Below, one piece after another: positions 54,166 through 63,718 of a stretch of DNA of 64,000 nucleotides. Positions within the stretch are counted from its first letter, which is position 1; every line of letters begins with the position of its first letter. Location of the stretch: NCBI GenBank assembly GCA_964352475.1, contig CAYGSL010000007.1, positions 62,001-126,000 on the forward strand. The letters run 5' to 3'. A model generated the notes under the pieces. That model ran no database searches. It worked only from the letters and a program-made list of their open reading frames with translations, and was not told the origin of the DNA. A program made the translations under genes and the position numbers. The DNA is from JAUIET01 sp964352475 (lineage in GTDB: Bacteria > Pseudomonadota > Gammaproteobacteria > Pseudomonadales > JAUIET01).

Positions 54166-54960
54166 ATGGGCAGGTTAGAAGGTAAATCCGCATACGTTTT
54201 AGGCGCTGCCGGCGAAGGCAATATGGGTCAGGTCATTGCCCGTCGCTTTGCTGCAGAAGGTGCGAAAGTGGCCGTTGGTGGTCGCAATATGGATAATCTC
54301 GGCGCGCTGGCTGACGAGATTGGCGGTATGGCAGTTCAGTGCGACATCACCTCAAAAGCCGATATCGAAAAATCGGTGGCAGACATCACCCAGGCATACG
54401 GCCCACTGGATATTGCAGTGAACTCCACAGGCTGGGGGTTGCTTACACCATTTGAGGAAACCAGCGAAGATGACCTGGTGGCCATGATGAACTTGCAGTT
54501 CAAAGGGCCTTACCAGTGGATGCAAGTGCTGGTTGGCAATATGAGTGACTCTGCCTCTATTATTCAAATTTCATCTGCAACAGCTAAGATACTAGTGGGC
54601 AACCATCACGCCTACATTGGTACCAAGGCAGGCATAGACCATGTGATTCGCGGCGTAGCTGATGAATTTGGCGCACGAGGCATCCGCGCCAACACTATCT
54701 CACCAGGCTTAACCGAATCGCCTATGGTTGCAGACAGTCTTGCAATACCAGGTTTCAAAGCGGCTTTTGAGAAAGAGTATCCAATGGGTAGATTGAACAC
54801 CTCGGAAGATATTGCCGCGGCCGCTGTATTTGTTGCCAGTGACGAATGCTTTATGACGGGCCAAAATCTGCAGGTTAATGGCGGCCTGACGTTGCGACGA
54901 AATCCAAACGGCGACGAAATCAATGAATACGTTGCGAAAGCCATGGCTGAGCAGTCTTAG
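54166..54960 (+). CDS. Divergent SDR family oxidoreductase (GxxGExNxG cofactor loop)
   Basis: A 264-residue paralogue of the 10794 product, sharing the atypical cofactor loop (GAAGEGNMG near residues 13-21). Here the active-site YIGTK is intact, unlike the paralogue. The C-terminal GQNLQVNGGLTLRRNP is followed by an extra charged helix of about 16 residues. It has GGAG before the ATG and is the second gene behind O5. Confidence 0.88.
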   Translation: MGRLEGKSAYVLGAAGEGNMGQVIARRFAAEGAKVAVGGRNMDNLGALADEIGGMAVQCDITSKADIEKSVADITQAYGPLDIAVNSTGWGLLTPFEETSEDDLVAMMNLQFKGPYQWMQVLVGNMSDSASIIQISSATAKILVGNHHAYIGTKAGIDHVIRGVADEFGARGIRANTISPGLTESPMVADSLAIPGFKAAFEKEYPMGRLNTSEDIAAAAVFVASDECFMTGQNLQVNGGLTLRRNPNGDEINEYVAKAMAEQS

Positions 54961-55002
54961 CAACGTTAAACAGCCCTCATTACCCAACAGGGGAGACACA
55001 AG

Positions 55003-55458
55003 ATGTCACAAGCAGTTGCCGACGAACTGGCTATCCATCAACTCAACGCCCGTTACGCTGACGCAGTGCACCGAAGAGACGCTGACGATTGGTCGTCACT
55101 TTGGGCAGAAGACGCCAGCTGGGATTTCCTCGGCCAAACCATTAACGGTAGAGACAATATACTGGCGATGTGGCTTGGCGCTATGGAAGGTTTCCCTGTG
55201 GTTTACCACCAAAGTCACGCGGGTATCATTGAAGTAGATGGTGACAGCGCCAAGTGTCGCTGGTCCATCAACGAGGAGATTATTGACGCTCAGCAACAGG
55301 CCTTACGCTTTGTTGGCGTCTATAACGACGTGTGTTCACGCGTTGGTGACCGTTGGCTTTATCAACACCGTCGTTTTGATGTGTTGTACCAGGGCCCAGG
55401 TGCATTCAACCCCGAAGGGGCTTTGCCTTATCCAGAAGATATAAAAGGCTCTGTCTAA
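55003..55458 (+). CDS. SnoaL/NTF2-like fold protein
   Basis: A 151-residue protein with the NTF2-like pattern: an N-terminal helix ELAIHQLNARYADAVHRRDADDWSSLWAEDASWDF, then a curved beta sheet, no signal peptide. Related folds form the beta subunits of ring-hydroxylating dioxygenases and many small isomerases or dehydratases. Given the Rieske alpha subunit two genes downstream and the absence of a canonical beta subunit, this could be a structural or catalytic accessory. GGGGAG precedes the ATG. Confidence 0.82.
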   Translation: MSQAVADELAIHQLNARYADAVHRRDADDWSSLWAEDASWDFLGQTINGRDNILAMWLGAMEGFPVVYHQSHAGIIEVDGDSAKCRWSINEEIIDAQQQALRFVGVYNDVCSRVGDRWLYQHRRFDVLYQGPGAFNPEGALPYPEDIKGSV

Positions 55459-55479
55459 CACCAGAGGGCGGATGATGTT

Positions 55480-57096
55480 GTGAGCGAAGACTACGATTAC
55501 ATAATTGTCGGCGCGGGCTCGGCAGGCTGTGTTCTTGCCAATCGCTTGTCATCCGATGCGCGCAATAAAGTGTTAATACTGGAGTCGGGTGATCATGATC
55601 GAAACTGGTCCACCACTATTCCGTTAGCCTACCCTGCCTCACTGGGTAACAAAGACATTCTTTGGCCATATCAAACGGCGAAAGTGCCGGGTGCGGCCAA
55701 TCGCCGCTTCTTCTACCCACGCGGCAAGTTAGTAGGTGGCACGGGTGCACTAAACGGCATGCTGTATGTACGAGGCCAAGTGGCGGACTATGATGGCTGG
55801 GCGGCCGATGGCAACACAGGTTGGGACTGGAATTCTGTACTGCCCTACTTCAAGAAATCTGAGCATCATGCGCGTGGCGCTAACCAATGGCATGGTGAAG
55901 GCGGGCCTTTGCATGTTCAGCAGTTGCAAGACATGCCCGTAAAAAACCCGGTAAGCGAGGGTTTTTTGCAAGCGGGGCAGTCAGCTGGGCTGCCTTTTAA
56001 CGAAGATGTGAACAGCGGATCGCAAGAAGGCATTTCGTACTTCCAGATAAACACCCGACGCGGCATACGCTGCAACACTGCGCGCGCGTTTCTAAAACCT
56101 GCGCTGAAGCGCGACAATCTTACCTTGCAAACCGATGCAACCGTAGAACGCATCGAGTTACTGGGCGGACGCGCCCGGGCTGTTCAGTTTTGGGCAGCGG
56201 GGGAAACGCAAAGCGTTAGCGCTAAAAAAGGCATTGTGCTCTGTGCCGGTGCGCTCAACAGCGCTCAACTGCTGGAGTTATCAGGTATCGGTCAGGCCGA
56301 TGTTATTGCCGCACAGGGATTAAACCTTGAGCTGGCATTGCCTGGTGTTGGCGAGAATTTTCGTGAGCATTACATGACGTCGTTCATGTGCCGGGTTAAC
56401 CAACCGGTCACAATGAATGAACAACAATCCGGGCTACCGCTGCTGAAGGAATTGTTCAGGTATGTCACGCGCCGACAGGGAAATTTCAGCAATAGCGGCG
56501 TGCACATACAAGCGTATTTTAAGTCGCGCCCCGAAGTGCAAAGGCCTGACACACAAATTCACTTCTTTCCGTTTAGTCCAGATACTGACCCCGAAAAAAC
56601 GGTGCAGAACAAAATGGAAACCGAGCCGGGCTTTATGTTTACGCTCACTCAGATGCGGCCAGAGAGCAAAGGCAGCGTTCACATTCAGAGCGCTCGCGCA
56701 GATGAGATGCCGCTGATTCAGCCCAATTTTTTGGCCGATGCCGAAGACCAACGTGTAACCGTAGACAGTTTGAAGTTTGCTCGCAACATTTTACAGCAGC
56801 CTTCTATTGATCAGTTTATCGAAGCCGAACTTGCGCCAGGGCCTCAGGTGCAGACAGACGAGCAACTGCTGGCCTACGCGCAGCAAGCCGGTGCCACTAT
56901 GTATCATGGCAGCGGCACTTGCCGCATGGGTATTGACAGCGATGCAGTGGTTAACCCGGATCTGAGTGTGCGCGGTTTGAAAGGTTTATACGTCGCCGAT
57001 GCCTCTGTAATGCCCAGCATGTGCTCTGGCAACACCAACGCACCCACAATTATGATTGCGGAGAAAGCCGCTGACCTCATTCAGGCCGCTGGATGA
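55480..57096 (+). CDS. GMC family FAD-dependent oxidoreductase
   Basis: A 538-residue alcohol dehydrogenase-type flavoprotein with GAGSAGCVLANRL (residues 11-23), GGTGALNGMLYVRGQ (near 86-100), MYHGSGTCRMG (near 474-484) and a closing GNTNAPTIMIAEKAADL. It starts at a GTG (55480) after AGAGGGCGG. It is a paralogue of the 33105 product, but no aldehyde dehydrogenase follows; a Rieske oxygenase does, 36 bases on. Confidence 0.91.
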   Translation: MSEDYDYIIVGAGSAGCVLANRLSSDARNKVLILESGDHDRNWSTTIPLAYPASLGNKDILWPYQTAKVPGAANRRFFYPRGKLVGGTGALNGMLYVRGQVADYDGWAADGNTGWDWNSVLPYFKKSEHHARGANQWHGEGGPLHVQQLQDMPVKNPVSEGFLQAGQSAGLPFNEDVNSGSQEGISYFQINTRRGIRCNTARAFLKPALKRDNLTLQTDATVERIELLGGRARAVQFWAAGETQSVSAKKGIVLCAGALNSAQLLELSGIGQADVIAAQGLNLELALPGVGENFREHYMTSFMCRVNQPVTMNEQQSGLPLLKELFRYVTRRQGNFSNSGVHIQAYFKSRPEVQRPDTQIHFFPFSPDTDPEKTVQNKMETEPGFMFTLTQMRPESKGSVHIQSARADEMPLIQPNFLADAEDQRVTVDSLKFARNILQQPSIDQFIEAELAPGPQVQTDEQLLAYAQQAGATMYHGSGTCRMGIDSDAVVNPDLSVRGLKGLYVADASVMPSMCSGNTNAPTIMIAEKAADLIQAAG

Positions 57097-57132
57097 TGTT
57101 TATGAAACGAACTCTCAACAGGCAGCTACACC

Positions 57133-58701
57133 ATGGTTGAAACAGTCACTGGACACGACCGTTCTGACGGTATTACTTACATCGATCTGCTGAATAAAGA
57201 CGAGGTAGCACCACCCTCCGTCTATTTGGAAGAATCACCCTACCCAGCAGGTGTGACCAAGGTGCCGGTTGAGCGCTACTTCAGTCAGGAAGAGCACAAA
57301 CGCGAAGTAGATAGGTTGTGGAAACGCGTTTGGCAAATGGCTTGCCACAAATCGGATATTCCCAACGTGGGCGATATCTATGTGTATGACATAGCGGAGC
57401 TTTCTTACATTGTGGTGCGAGTATCAGAGAATGAGGTGAAAGCCTTCCCTAATGCCTGCCTGCATCGCGGCCGCTCTTTGTGCGACGCACACAAAAAAGA
57501 ACTTAAAGCCATTCGCTGCCCTTTTCACGGCTGGTCCTGGCATCTGGATGGTCGATTAAAGGAAATTCCAGCGCAATGGGACTTCCCGTCGGTAAGCGAA
57601 GATGAATACTCTCTGACGGAAGTCAATGTGGGTTATTGGGGTGGTTTCTATTTCATAAACCCTGACCCGGAATGCGAACCCCTGGAGGATTTTCTGGGTG
57701 ATATTGATCGCCACTTTGCCATTCCGTTTGAACGTCGCTACAAAGCCGCGCATTTGATCAAGCGTTTGCCTTGCAATTGGAAAGTGGCCCAGGAAGCCTT
57801 TATGGAGGCTTATCACGTAGTAGCAACGCATCCGGAGCTGCTGTCGTATTTTGGTGATACAAATTCCAAATACGACGTGTGGACAAACATGTCGCGAGCG
57901 ATGTCGGCAATGGGAACCCCCAGCCCACACACCGGGTTGGAAAACCCGGATATGTCTGCGTTTCCCGATGAGAAAGAGTTTCAAAGCTTCAAGCACCCAC
58001 TGACGGGCCATTTGTACCAAAGACTTGAAGAGAATAGAGTTGAAGTTACCCTGCCAAACGGAAAAAAAGGCGTGTTTACCGCCGCAGCCGATTACATTTC
58101 CGGCGACGTAAAATCCGCAGATTTGCAAACCTGCGAATGGGTTGGCGGCAAAATTTGCCCAGGCGACGAAGATTCGCCCAAGGTGTACGCCAGTGAATCA
58201 CCACAGGCCTACCGCCGCACCGAATCCAAAGCAAAACGCGAGGAAATGCGCGAAACCTATGGCGATACGGTAGATAACATCTCGGATGCCGATCTTTGTG
58301 ATGCCATTTTCTATTCCGTGTTTCCAAACATCAGCCCCTGGGCAGACTACAACCCGATTTTTTATCGATTCCGACCCGACGGCAGCAATCCGGAACAATC
58401 GCTGCACGAGGTGATGTTTATGGTGCCCTTACCTGAGGGTGCAGACATGCCACCGCCCGCGGAATGCACTTTTCTTGATCTGGACGACGATTACACGCTG
58501 GCTGCGGAATTTGGCAGCAGCCTGACCAAAATCTTTAATCAGGATGCGGTCAACCACGGTGCAATCCAGAAAGGCCTGCATTCTCACCCCAAGGGTGAAA
58601 CCATTTTTGCCAGTTACCAGGAATCCAAGATTCGGCACTTTCATGACACCTTGAGCAAGTGGCTGGCCAGCGAAAAAGCGCCCACAACCAACAATAAATA
58701 G
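57133..58701 (+). CDS. Rieske non-haem iron oxygenase, alpha subunit
   Basis: A 522-residue oxygenase. Rieske ligands Cys109, His111, Cys129 and His132; mononuclear iron ligands His228 and His233 (EAYHVVATH) with the Asp of FNQDAVNHGAIQ near 484. It is about 60 residues longer than the 12370 paralogue, with an insertion near 295-375 that contains its own cysteines (TCEWVGGKICPGDE). It ends the operon started at 53381. No ferredoxin or reductase is encoded in the window. Confidence 0.93.
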   Translation: MVETVTGHDRSDGITYIDLLNKDEVAPPSVYLEESPYPAGVTKVPVERYFSQEEHKREVDRLWKRVWQMACHKSDIPNVGDIYVYDIAELSYIVVRVSENEVKAFPNACLHRGRSLCDAHKKELKAIRCPFHGWSWHLDGRLKEIPAQWDFPSVSEDEYSLTEVNVGYWGGFYFINPDPECEPLEDFLGDIDRHFAIPFERRYKAAHLIKRLPCNWKVAQEAFMEAYHVVATHPELLSYFGDTNSKYDVWTNMSRAMSAMGTPSPHTGLENPDMSAFPDEKEFQSFKHPLTGHLYQRLEENRVEVTLPNGKKGVFTAAADYISGDVKSADLQTCEWVGGKICPGDEDSPKVYASESPQAYRRTESKAKREEMRETYGDTVDNISDADLCDAIFYSVFPNISPWADYNPIFYRFRPDGSNPEQSLHEVMFMVPLPEGADMPPPAECTFLDLDDDYTLAAEFGSSLTKIFNQDAVNHGAIQKGLHSHPKGETIFASYQESKIRHFHDTLSKWLASEKAPTTNNK

Positions 58702-58808
58702 CGTGCTGCGGGCGCTCTCCACCATGCAATTGGACGAAATTCGCGCAATTGTCGGCCGCAAATGAGCCTATTTGCTAGGCGCTTGAACACCTTGCACTAT
58801 TAATCATA

Positions 58809-58941
58809 AAAAAAAACAGTTTGGTCTGTTTTTTAAAAATCGAAGCAGGTACACTCTTCCTTGCCATAAACAAGCAAGTTGTCCGCCGGCTATCAAAAAA
58901 AACAGTTTGGACTGTTTTTAAGGAGGCAAAGCGGGTATATT
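58809..58941 (+). promoter_or_regulatory. Tandem operators O6 and O7 with two promoters for the third TonB receptor
   Basis: O6 reads CAGTTTGGTCTG (58817-58828) and O7 CAGTTTGGACTG (58903-58914), each within A and T runs. In both, a TGTTTT hexamer (58827-58832; 58913-58918) overlaps the right half-site and is followed 17 bp later by a -10: TACACT (58850-58855) and TATATT (58936-58941). The receptor ATG is at 58985 with GAGGG upstream. Two identical arrangements 86 bp apart (centre to centre) suggest tandem repressible promoters. Confidence 0.78.
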
Positions 58942-58984
58942 CGACTCACAACACCTATATAACGATTAACGAGGGTTTTGATCA

Positions 58985-61252
58985 ATGACACACTCCAGAA
59001 GAACAACTTCGGCTGGCAAAGCCAAACCACGATTTCGAAAGCAAGCATTGGCAATGGCAGTAGGCTTAGCGTCTAGTGCTGGCCTGCTGACTAGTGCACA
59101 AGCTACCGCTCAGGGCTTTATGCTCGAAGAAGTGATAGTGACGGCTACAAAGCGAGCTGAGTCTATTCAAGACGTTGCTGTATCGGTGTCAGCCATTGGC
59201 GCTGAGCTGGATCAGGCAGACCTTCGTAGGCTGGAAGACATGCAAACCTACGCGCCTAACCTCTATATTACCCGCGCACCGGGTATCGCAAGTGGCGCGA
59301 ACATCACCATTCGCGGTGTGGGAACCCTGGACACAGACAAGAGTCTTGATCCGGCCATTGGCGTGATGATGGACGGCATGTTTTTAGGTACTGCCAGTGG
59401 CGTTCTAATGCAAAACTTCGACATCAAGCGTGTTGAGATATTGCGTGGTCCGCAAGGCACATTATTTGGCAAAAACACAACCGGCGGTCTCATCAAGATC
59501 GAGCGCGGCGACGTCACCATGGAATGGGGCGGCGACTTTAGCGTAGCGTTTGATGAGCATGGTCGTGAAGACATCAAGGGCGTTGTTAACGTACCCATCA
59601 TCGAAGACCAGCTGGGCGTTAAACTGTTTGCCGCACAAATCAAGAGTGACGGCTTCGTCAGAAACACCACGCTTAATCAGGACGTGGGTGGCGATGATAT
59701 TCAGAACTATGGATTTACTACGAAGTGGGCACCCACTGATAACTTCGACCTGAAATTCCACTATGAAAAGACCAAGGATGAAAGCGACCAGGGTGCCTAT
59801 GTCAACGAGAACCAGGCATCGGACCTTACCTGTTTATTGCCATTCCTCGCCAGCTGTCAGTCAACATCAACAGATGGCCCTGACCAGAACTCGGCGAACG
59901 GTACGAACTTCAGTGACAATGAGTACGATACCTTCATTCTTACCGCAAACTGGGAATTCGAAAACTTTCTGTTGACCTATATCGGTTCAAGCAGGGATAT
60001 GGATGAAGCGAATAACCAGCATTTTGATGGTGCGCCCGCAGACTTGCTGAGCATGAACTTCTTCAACGACTGGGATCAAACCAGTCATGAACTGCGTTTT
60101 ACCAGTGATTTTGATGGTCCCGTTCAAGTGATTGGCGGCATTTACAGCTTTGATGTTGAATACGAGCAGCGATGGGACGTAGCACATCTGCACTATGTAT
60201 TGTCGCTGATTGGTTCAGTGCCGATTCCATTGACGCCAACCACTCTCAGTGCGAACGGCCAAATGCAGGACACAGATTCCATCGCCGCCTACGTCTCGGT
60301 GGATTGGGACGTGACCGAGCAACTCACAATGACCTTTGGCGGACGATATACCGAGGAAGAGAAAGACTTCATCGGTGGCAATGGTGGTGTATTTTGGGAC
60401 CCCGCGGCGGGCGACACGATCCCGGGGTTGCTAGACCCATTTAGGGCCAACAACAAATGGACCGAGTTTACTCCAAGTGTTGCTTTTCGTTATCAGCTTA
60501 ACGACGACATGATGGTGTGGGGCTCTTACTCTGAAGGCTTTAAGAGTGGTGGCTTTTTTGGCCGGCAGGCCAACTTCGATCTCGATGCAAGCTTCGAGCC
60601 TGAATACGTAGAAAACTATGAGATAGGCTTCAAGAGCACTTTGCTAGATGGCCGTTTAACGCTCAACCCAACGATCTTCTACAGCGATTACAAAGACAAG
60701 CAAGAGTCAATTTTGATCCCTGTCGACTTGTCTAACGTGGCTACAGTTGTTCGAAATGCCTCAACAGAAGAGATCTTCGGTATTGAACTTGATATGCAAT
60801 GGCAGATCACTGAGCAGCTGTTCGTACGCGCGAACTATGGCTACATAGACGCAAGTTATGACAACTACTTCGCCGATCTTAATGGTGATCAGATCATCAC
60901 TGATAACTCAAACTTAACCCCGCGAAACACACCGGAAAACACGATCGGAATTAGCGCGATCTACACGGCGGAAGTTGGACCGGGCGATCTGGGTGGTGTG
61001 TTGTCGTATCGCTATCGTGATGAAGTTGAAGGGCAAGCGGATAACAATCCGCTGGGCCACCGAGATGACCTCACGACCATCAACGCACAGCTTAGCTATG
61101 CATGGGGTGAAGACCGCTACCGCGTTTCGGTGTACGGCAAGAACCTCACCGATGAGCGTGAGTTAGGCAGAGCACTGATTGCACCGCTGGCAACTCGTGG
61201 TTGGTGGAATGAGCCAAGAACCTTTGGCGCAGAGTTTGCGGTTAACTTTTAA
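58985..61252 (+). CDS. TonB-dependent outer-membrane receptor
   Basis: A 755-residue receptor with a long basic signal peptide (hydrophobic part about 21-40, cleavage near AQATAQG). The TonB box EEVIVTAT is at 48-55, the plug contains LRGPQGTLFGKNTTGGLIKIE (near 153-173), and the barrel closes with TFGAEFAVNF. It is the receptor most tightly tied to the operator family, having two sites upstream, and follows the second Rieske operon. It probably imports the inducing substrate or a related compound. Confidence 0.93.
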   Translation: MTHSRRTTSAGKAKPRFRKQALAMAVGLASSAGLLTSAQATAQGFMLEEVIVTATKRAESIQDVAVSVSAIGAELDQADLRRLEDMQTYAPNLYITRAPGIASGANITIRGVGTLDTDKSLDPAIGVMMDGMFLGTASGVLMQNFDIKRVEILRGPQGTLFGKNTTGGLIKIERGDVTMEWGGDFSVAFDEHGREDIKGVVNVPIIEDQLGVKLFAAQIKSDGFVRNTTLNQDVGGDDIQNYGFTTKWAPTDNFDLKFHYEKTKDESDQGAYVNENQASDLTCLLPFLASCQSTSTDGPDQNSANGTNFSDNEYDTFILTANWEFENFLLTYIGSSRDMDEANNQHFDGAPADLLSMNFFNDWDQTSHELRFTSDFDGPVQVIGGIYSFDVEYEQRWDVAHLHYVLSLIGSVPIPLTPTTLSANGQMQDTDSIAAYVSVDWDVTEQLTMTFGGRYTEEEKDFIGGNGGVFWDPAAGDTIPGLLDPFRANNKWTEFTPSVAFRYQLNDDMMVWGSYSEGFKSGGFFGRQANFDLDASFEPEYVENYEIGFKSTLLDGRLTLNPTIFYSDYKDKQESILIPVDLSNVATVVRNASTEEIFGIELDMQWQITEQLFVRANYGYIDASYDNYFADLNGDQIITDNSNLTPRNTPENTIGISAIYTAEVGPGDLGGVLSYRYRDEVEGQADNNPLGHRDDLTTINAQLSYAWGEDRYRVSVYGKNLTDERELGRALIAPLATRGWWNEPRTFGAEFAVNF

Positions 61253-61332
61253 TCGCTGAATCAGGAATACAGGGCAACCCAACCTGCTGTGCCGGGTTGC
61301 TCTAGGCTCCTGAGAGACAAGTTCCTCGTTTG

Positions 61333-61362
61333 CCAGTGACTGAACAGGTCACTGGTTTTTTT
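61333..61362 (+). terminator. Rho-independent terminator after the third TonB receptor
   Basis: An 8-bp stem CCAGTGAC/GTCACTGG (61333-61340 with 61348-61355), a seven-base loop and a run of seven Ts (61356-61362) lie about 80 bases past the stop. It is the clearest terminator in the window. A second hairpin without a T-run (GCAACCC/GGGTTGC) lies upstream near 61274-61300. Confidence 0.88.
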
Positions 61363-61375
61363 GTTTTTGGCTAGC

Positions 61376-63460
61376 CTATATTGCTGCAGCCAATTCAGTT
61401 GCTTGCTGAATGGCACGCTTGGCATCCAGTTCTGAAGCTACATCAGCCCCGCCAATCAGGTGCGGTGTTTTGCCTTCTTCCACCAGCGCATCGTAAACCA
61501 CGCGTAGCGGCTCCTGCCCCGCACAAATGATCACACTATCAACTTCAAATAGCTTGGGCTGATTATTCAGTAGAACATGCAAGCCTTGATCATCAATCTT
61601 TTCATAGCTAACCCCAGAAATCATTTCCACACCTTTTCGCGTGAGTTCAATTCTATGCGTCCAGCCTGTTGTACGGCCCAGGGTTTTACCCACATGGCCT
61701 TCTTTTCTTTGCATCAAATACACTTTGCGTGCCGACTGCTCTAGCACGGGCTCTACACCGGTTACACCGCCGCGAGGGTGATTGTCGAAATCGATACCCC
61801 AGGTTTCTGCAAACTTATCAATGCTGAGTGATGGGTGGGTACCTAGGTGAGTAATAGCCTCAGCAACATCAAAACCAATACCACCGGCGCCGATAACGGC
61901 CACAGTATCGCCGGGCACGCTATTGCCCATGATCACATCTATGTAACGCAGCACCTTAGGATGGTTGATGCCTTCCAGTTCAATCTCTCTTGGTAACACT
62001 CCGGTTGCAAGTACCACCTCGTCGAAACCATCGCTTAATTCAGCCGCCGTGACTTCATGATTCAATCGCAGATCGACGCCGGTGATCTCTAACTGGCGTG
62101 CGTAGTAGCGTATGGTTTCGTTGAACTCGTGTTTGCCCGGTATTCGTCTGGCCAGGTTCATCTGCCCGCCAATAACATCGTTTTTTTCAAACAAAGTTAC
62201 TTTGTGGCCGCGTTGTGCTGCCGTTACTGAGAATGACAGCCCGGCCGGGCCGGCACCAACAACCGCAATAGAACGGGCTGTTTCCACGGGTTCAAAATTA
62301 AGCAGTGTTTCATGGCATGCCCTGGGGTTCACAAGACAGGATACGATCTTGCCTAGAAAGCCGTGATCAAGGCAGGCCTGGTTGCAGGCTATGCAGGTAT
62401 TAATTTCGTCTTCCCTGCCTTCCCAGGCTTTTTGCACCAGCTCTGAGTCGGCTAGCATTGGTCTTGCCATGGAGACTATGTCGGCGTGTCCGTCCGCCAG
62501 CACTTGCTCAGCAACATCCGGCATATTTATTCGGTTGCTGGTGATCATTGGAATGCTCAGATGTTTTCTAATGCTACCGGTCACTCTGGCAAACGCTGCG
62601 CGCGGAACCATGTTTGCGATGGTTGGTATCTGCGCTTCATGCCAACAAAAGTGTGTGCTCATGATACTGGCACCCGCCGCTTCTGCAGCTTTTGCCAGCG
62701 TTATTATTTCTTCAAATGAACTGCCGTTTTCCAGCAACTCCATTGCTGCGATGCGATACACAACAATAAAGTCGTCACCCACCTGTTCGCGTACTCGCTT
62801 GATAATTTCAATCGGAAACCGTATGCGGTTTTCGTAACTGCCGCCCCACTCGTCTTTGCGCAAATTACTTTTCTCCAGCAGAAATGAGCTGATCAAGTAA
62901 CCTGCCGAACCGATTATTTCGACACCATCGTAGCCCGCCTTTCTAGCCAGTCGGGCACACTCAGCAAACGCTTCTATAGTTTGCTCAATATCATCACTCG
63001 TCATCTCACGCGGAGTGTAGGGGCTTATCCGCGACCGCACCGCTGAGGGTGCGATAATGTCTTCATGCACTGCACAGCTGCCAGCATGTAAAATCTGGAA
63101 GCAGATTTTGCAATCAGAGGCGGCGGAATGCACGGCTTCAGTTATTCTGGAATGAGCAAGCACCTCTTCTTCATTGTTCAGCTTCGATTCACCCTTACCC
63201 ATAGCACCCAGCGCATCGGGGGCGTGCCCACCGGTGATAATCATTCCCACGCCCGCAGCAGCGCGCTCGGAGTAAAACGCCGCCATACGCTCTATCCCTT
63301 CTTTGTGACCTTCCAAACCGGTATGCATTGACCCCATCAATGCACGATTTTTTAACTGCGTAAAACCGAGATCCAGTGGCGCAAATAAATTCGGATAATC
63401 TGGATGCTCCGCACCAACTGCATTACTTGGGTTTGAACTTCGCGTACTGATATTAGTCAT
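61376..63460 (-). CDS. NADH:flavin oxidoreductase/2,4-dienoyl-CoA reductase-like FMN/FAD/[4Fe-4S] enzyme
   Basis: A 694-residue old-yellow-enzyme type protein with an N-terminal FMN TIM barrel (about 35-370), a cysteine cluster CIACNQACLDHG with two further Cys in SCLVNPRAC (near 350-380), and a C-terminal FAD/NAD(P) module opening with VVGAGPAGLSFSVTAAQRG. The size and order match FadH, trimethylamine dehydrogenase and the bile-acid baiC/baiH reductases. I start it at the ATG at 63460; the frame extends 82 codons further, but that part lacks family character. It would reduce a conjugated enoyl-CoA or enone. Confidence 0.9.
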   Translation of the reverse strand: MTNISTRSSNPSNAVGAEHPDYPNLFAPLDLGFTQLKNRALMGSMHTGLEGHKEGIERMAAFYSERAAAGVGMIITGGHAPDALGAMGKGESKLNNEEEVLAHSRITEAVHSAASDCKICFQILHAGSCAVHEDIIAPSAVRSRISPYTPREMTSDDIEQTIEAFAECARLARKAGYDGVEIIGSAGYLISSFLLEKSNLRKDEWGGSYENRIRFPIEIIKRVREQVGDDFIVVYRIAAMELLENGSSFEEIITLAKAAEAAGASIMSTHFCWHEAQIPTIANMVPRAAFARVTGSIRKHLSIPMITSNRINMPDVAEQVLADGHADIVSMARPMLADSELVQKAWEGREDEINTCIACNQACLDHGFLGKIVSCLVNPRACHETLLNFEPVETARSIAVVGAGPAGLSFSVTAAQRGHKVTLFEKNDVIGGQMNLARRIPGKHEFNETIRYYARQLEITGVDLRLNHEVTAAELSDGFDEVVLATGVLPREIELEGINHPKVLRYIDVIMGNSVPGDTVAVIGAGGIGFDVAEAITHLGTHPSLSIDKFAETWGIDFDNHPRGGVTGVEPVLEQSARKVYLMQRKEGHVGKTLGRTTGWTHRIELTRKGVEMISGVSYEKIDDQGLHVLLNNQPKLFEVDSVIICAGQEPLRVVYDALVEEGKTPHLIGGADVASELDAKRAIQQATELAAAI

Positions 63461-63718
63461 TCTTATACTTGGAAATAGAGCGAGTTGATCAACAATTATA
63501 ACCGGATCATAACCAAGCAGATGACTTGTTTTAGCGTTCATTACAATAAGGCGGCCGAGTCGTGCAAGCTCTCTAGGAAAATCACGAGTTTGCCGCGCTA
63601 ATTTCACTATTGTCAGAGCTCTTTTGAATGATCTCCGGTTTTTTCGGCCATAATAGGGACTGATAAAAAGGGCTATCGCGCTGCAATCGCCAACTATCAC
63701 GAACATGAGAATAAAATA

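Noticed and set aside
63461..63706. 82-codon extension of the dienoyl reductase-like gene
   Set aside because: No similarity to the family N-terminus can be seen, and the ATG at 63460 already gives a size close to FadH; the region is better read as an intergenic promoter region.
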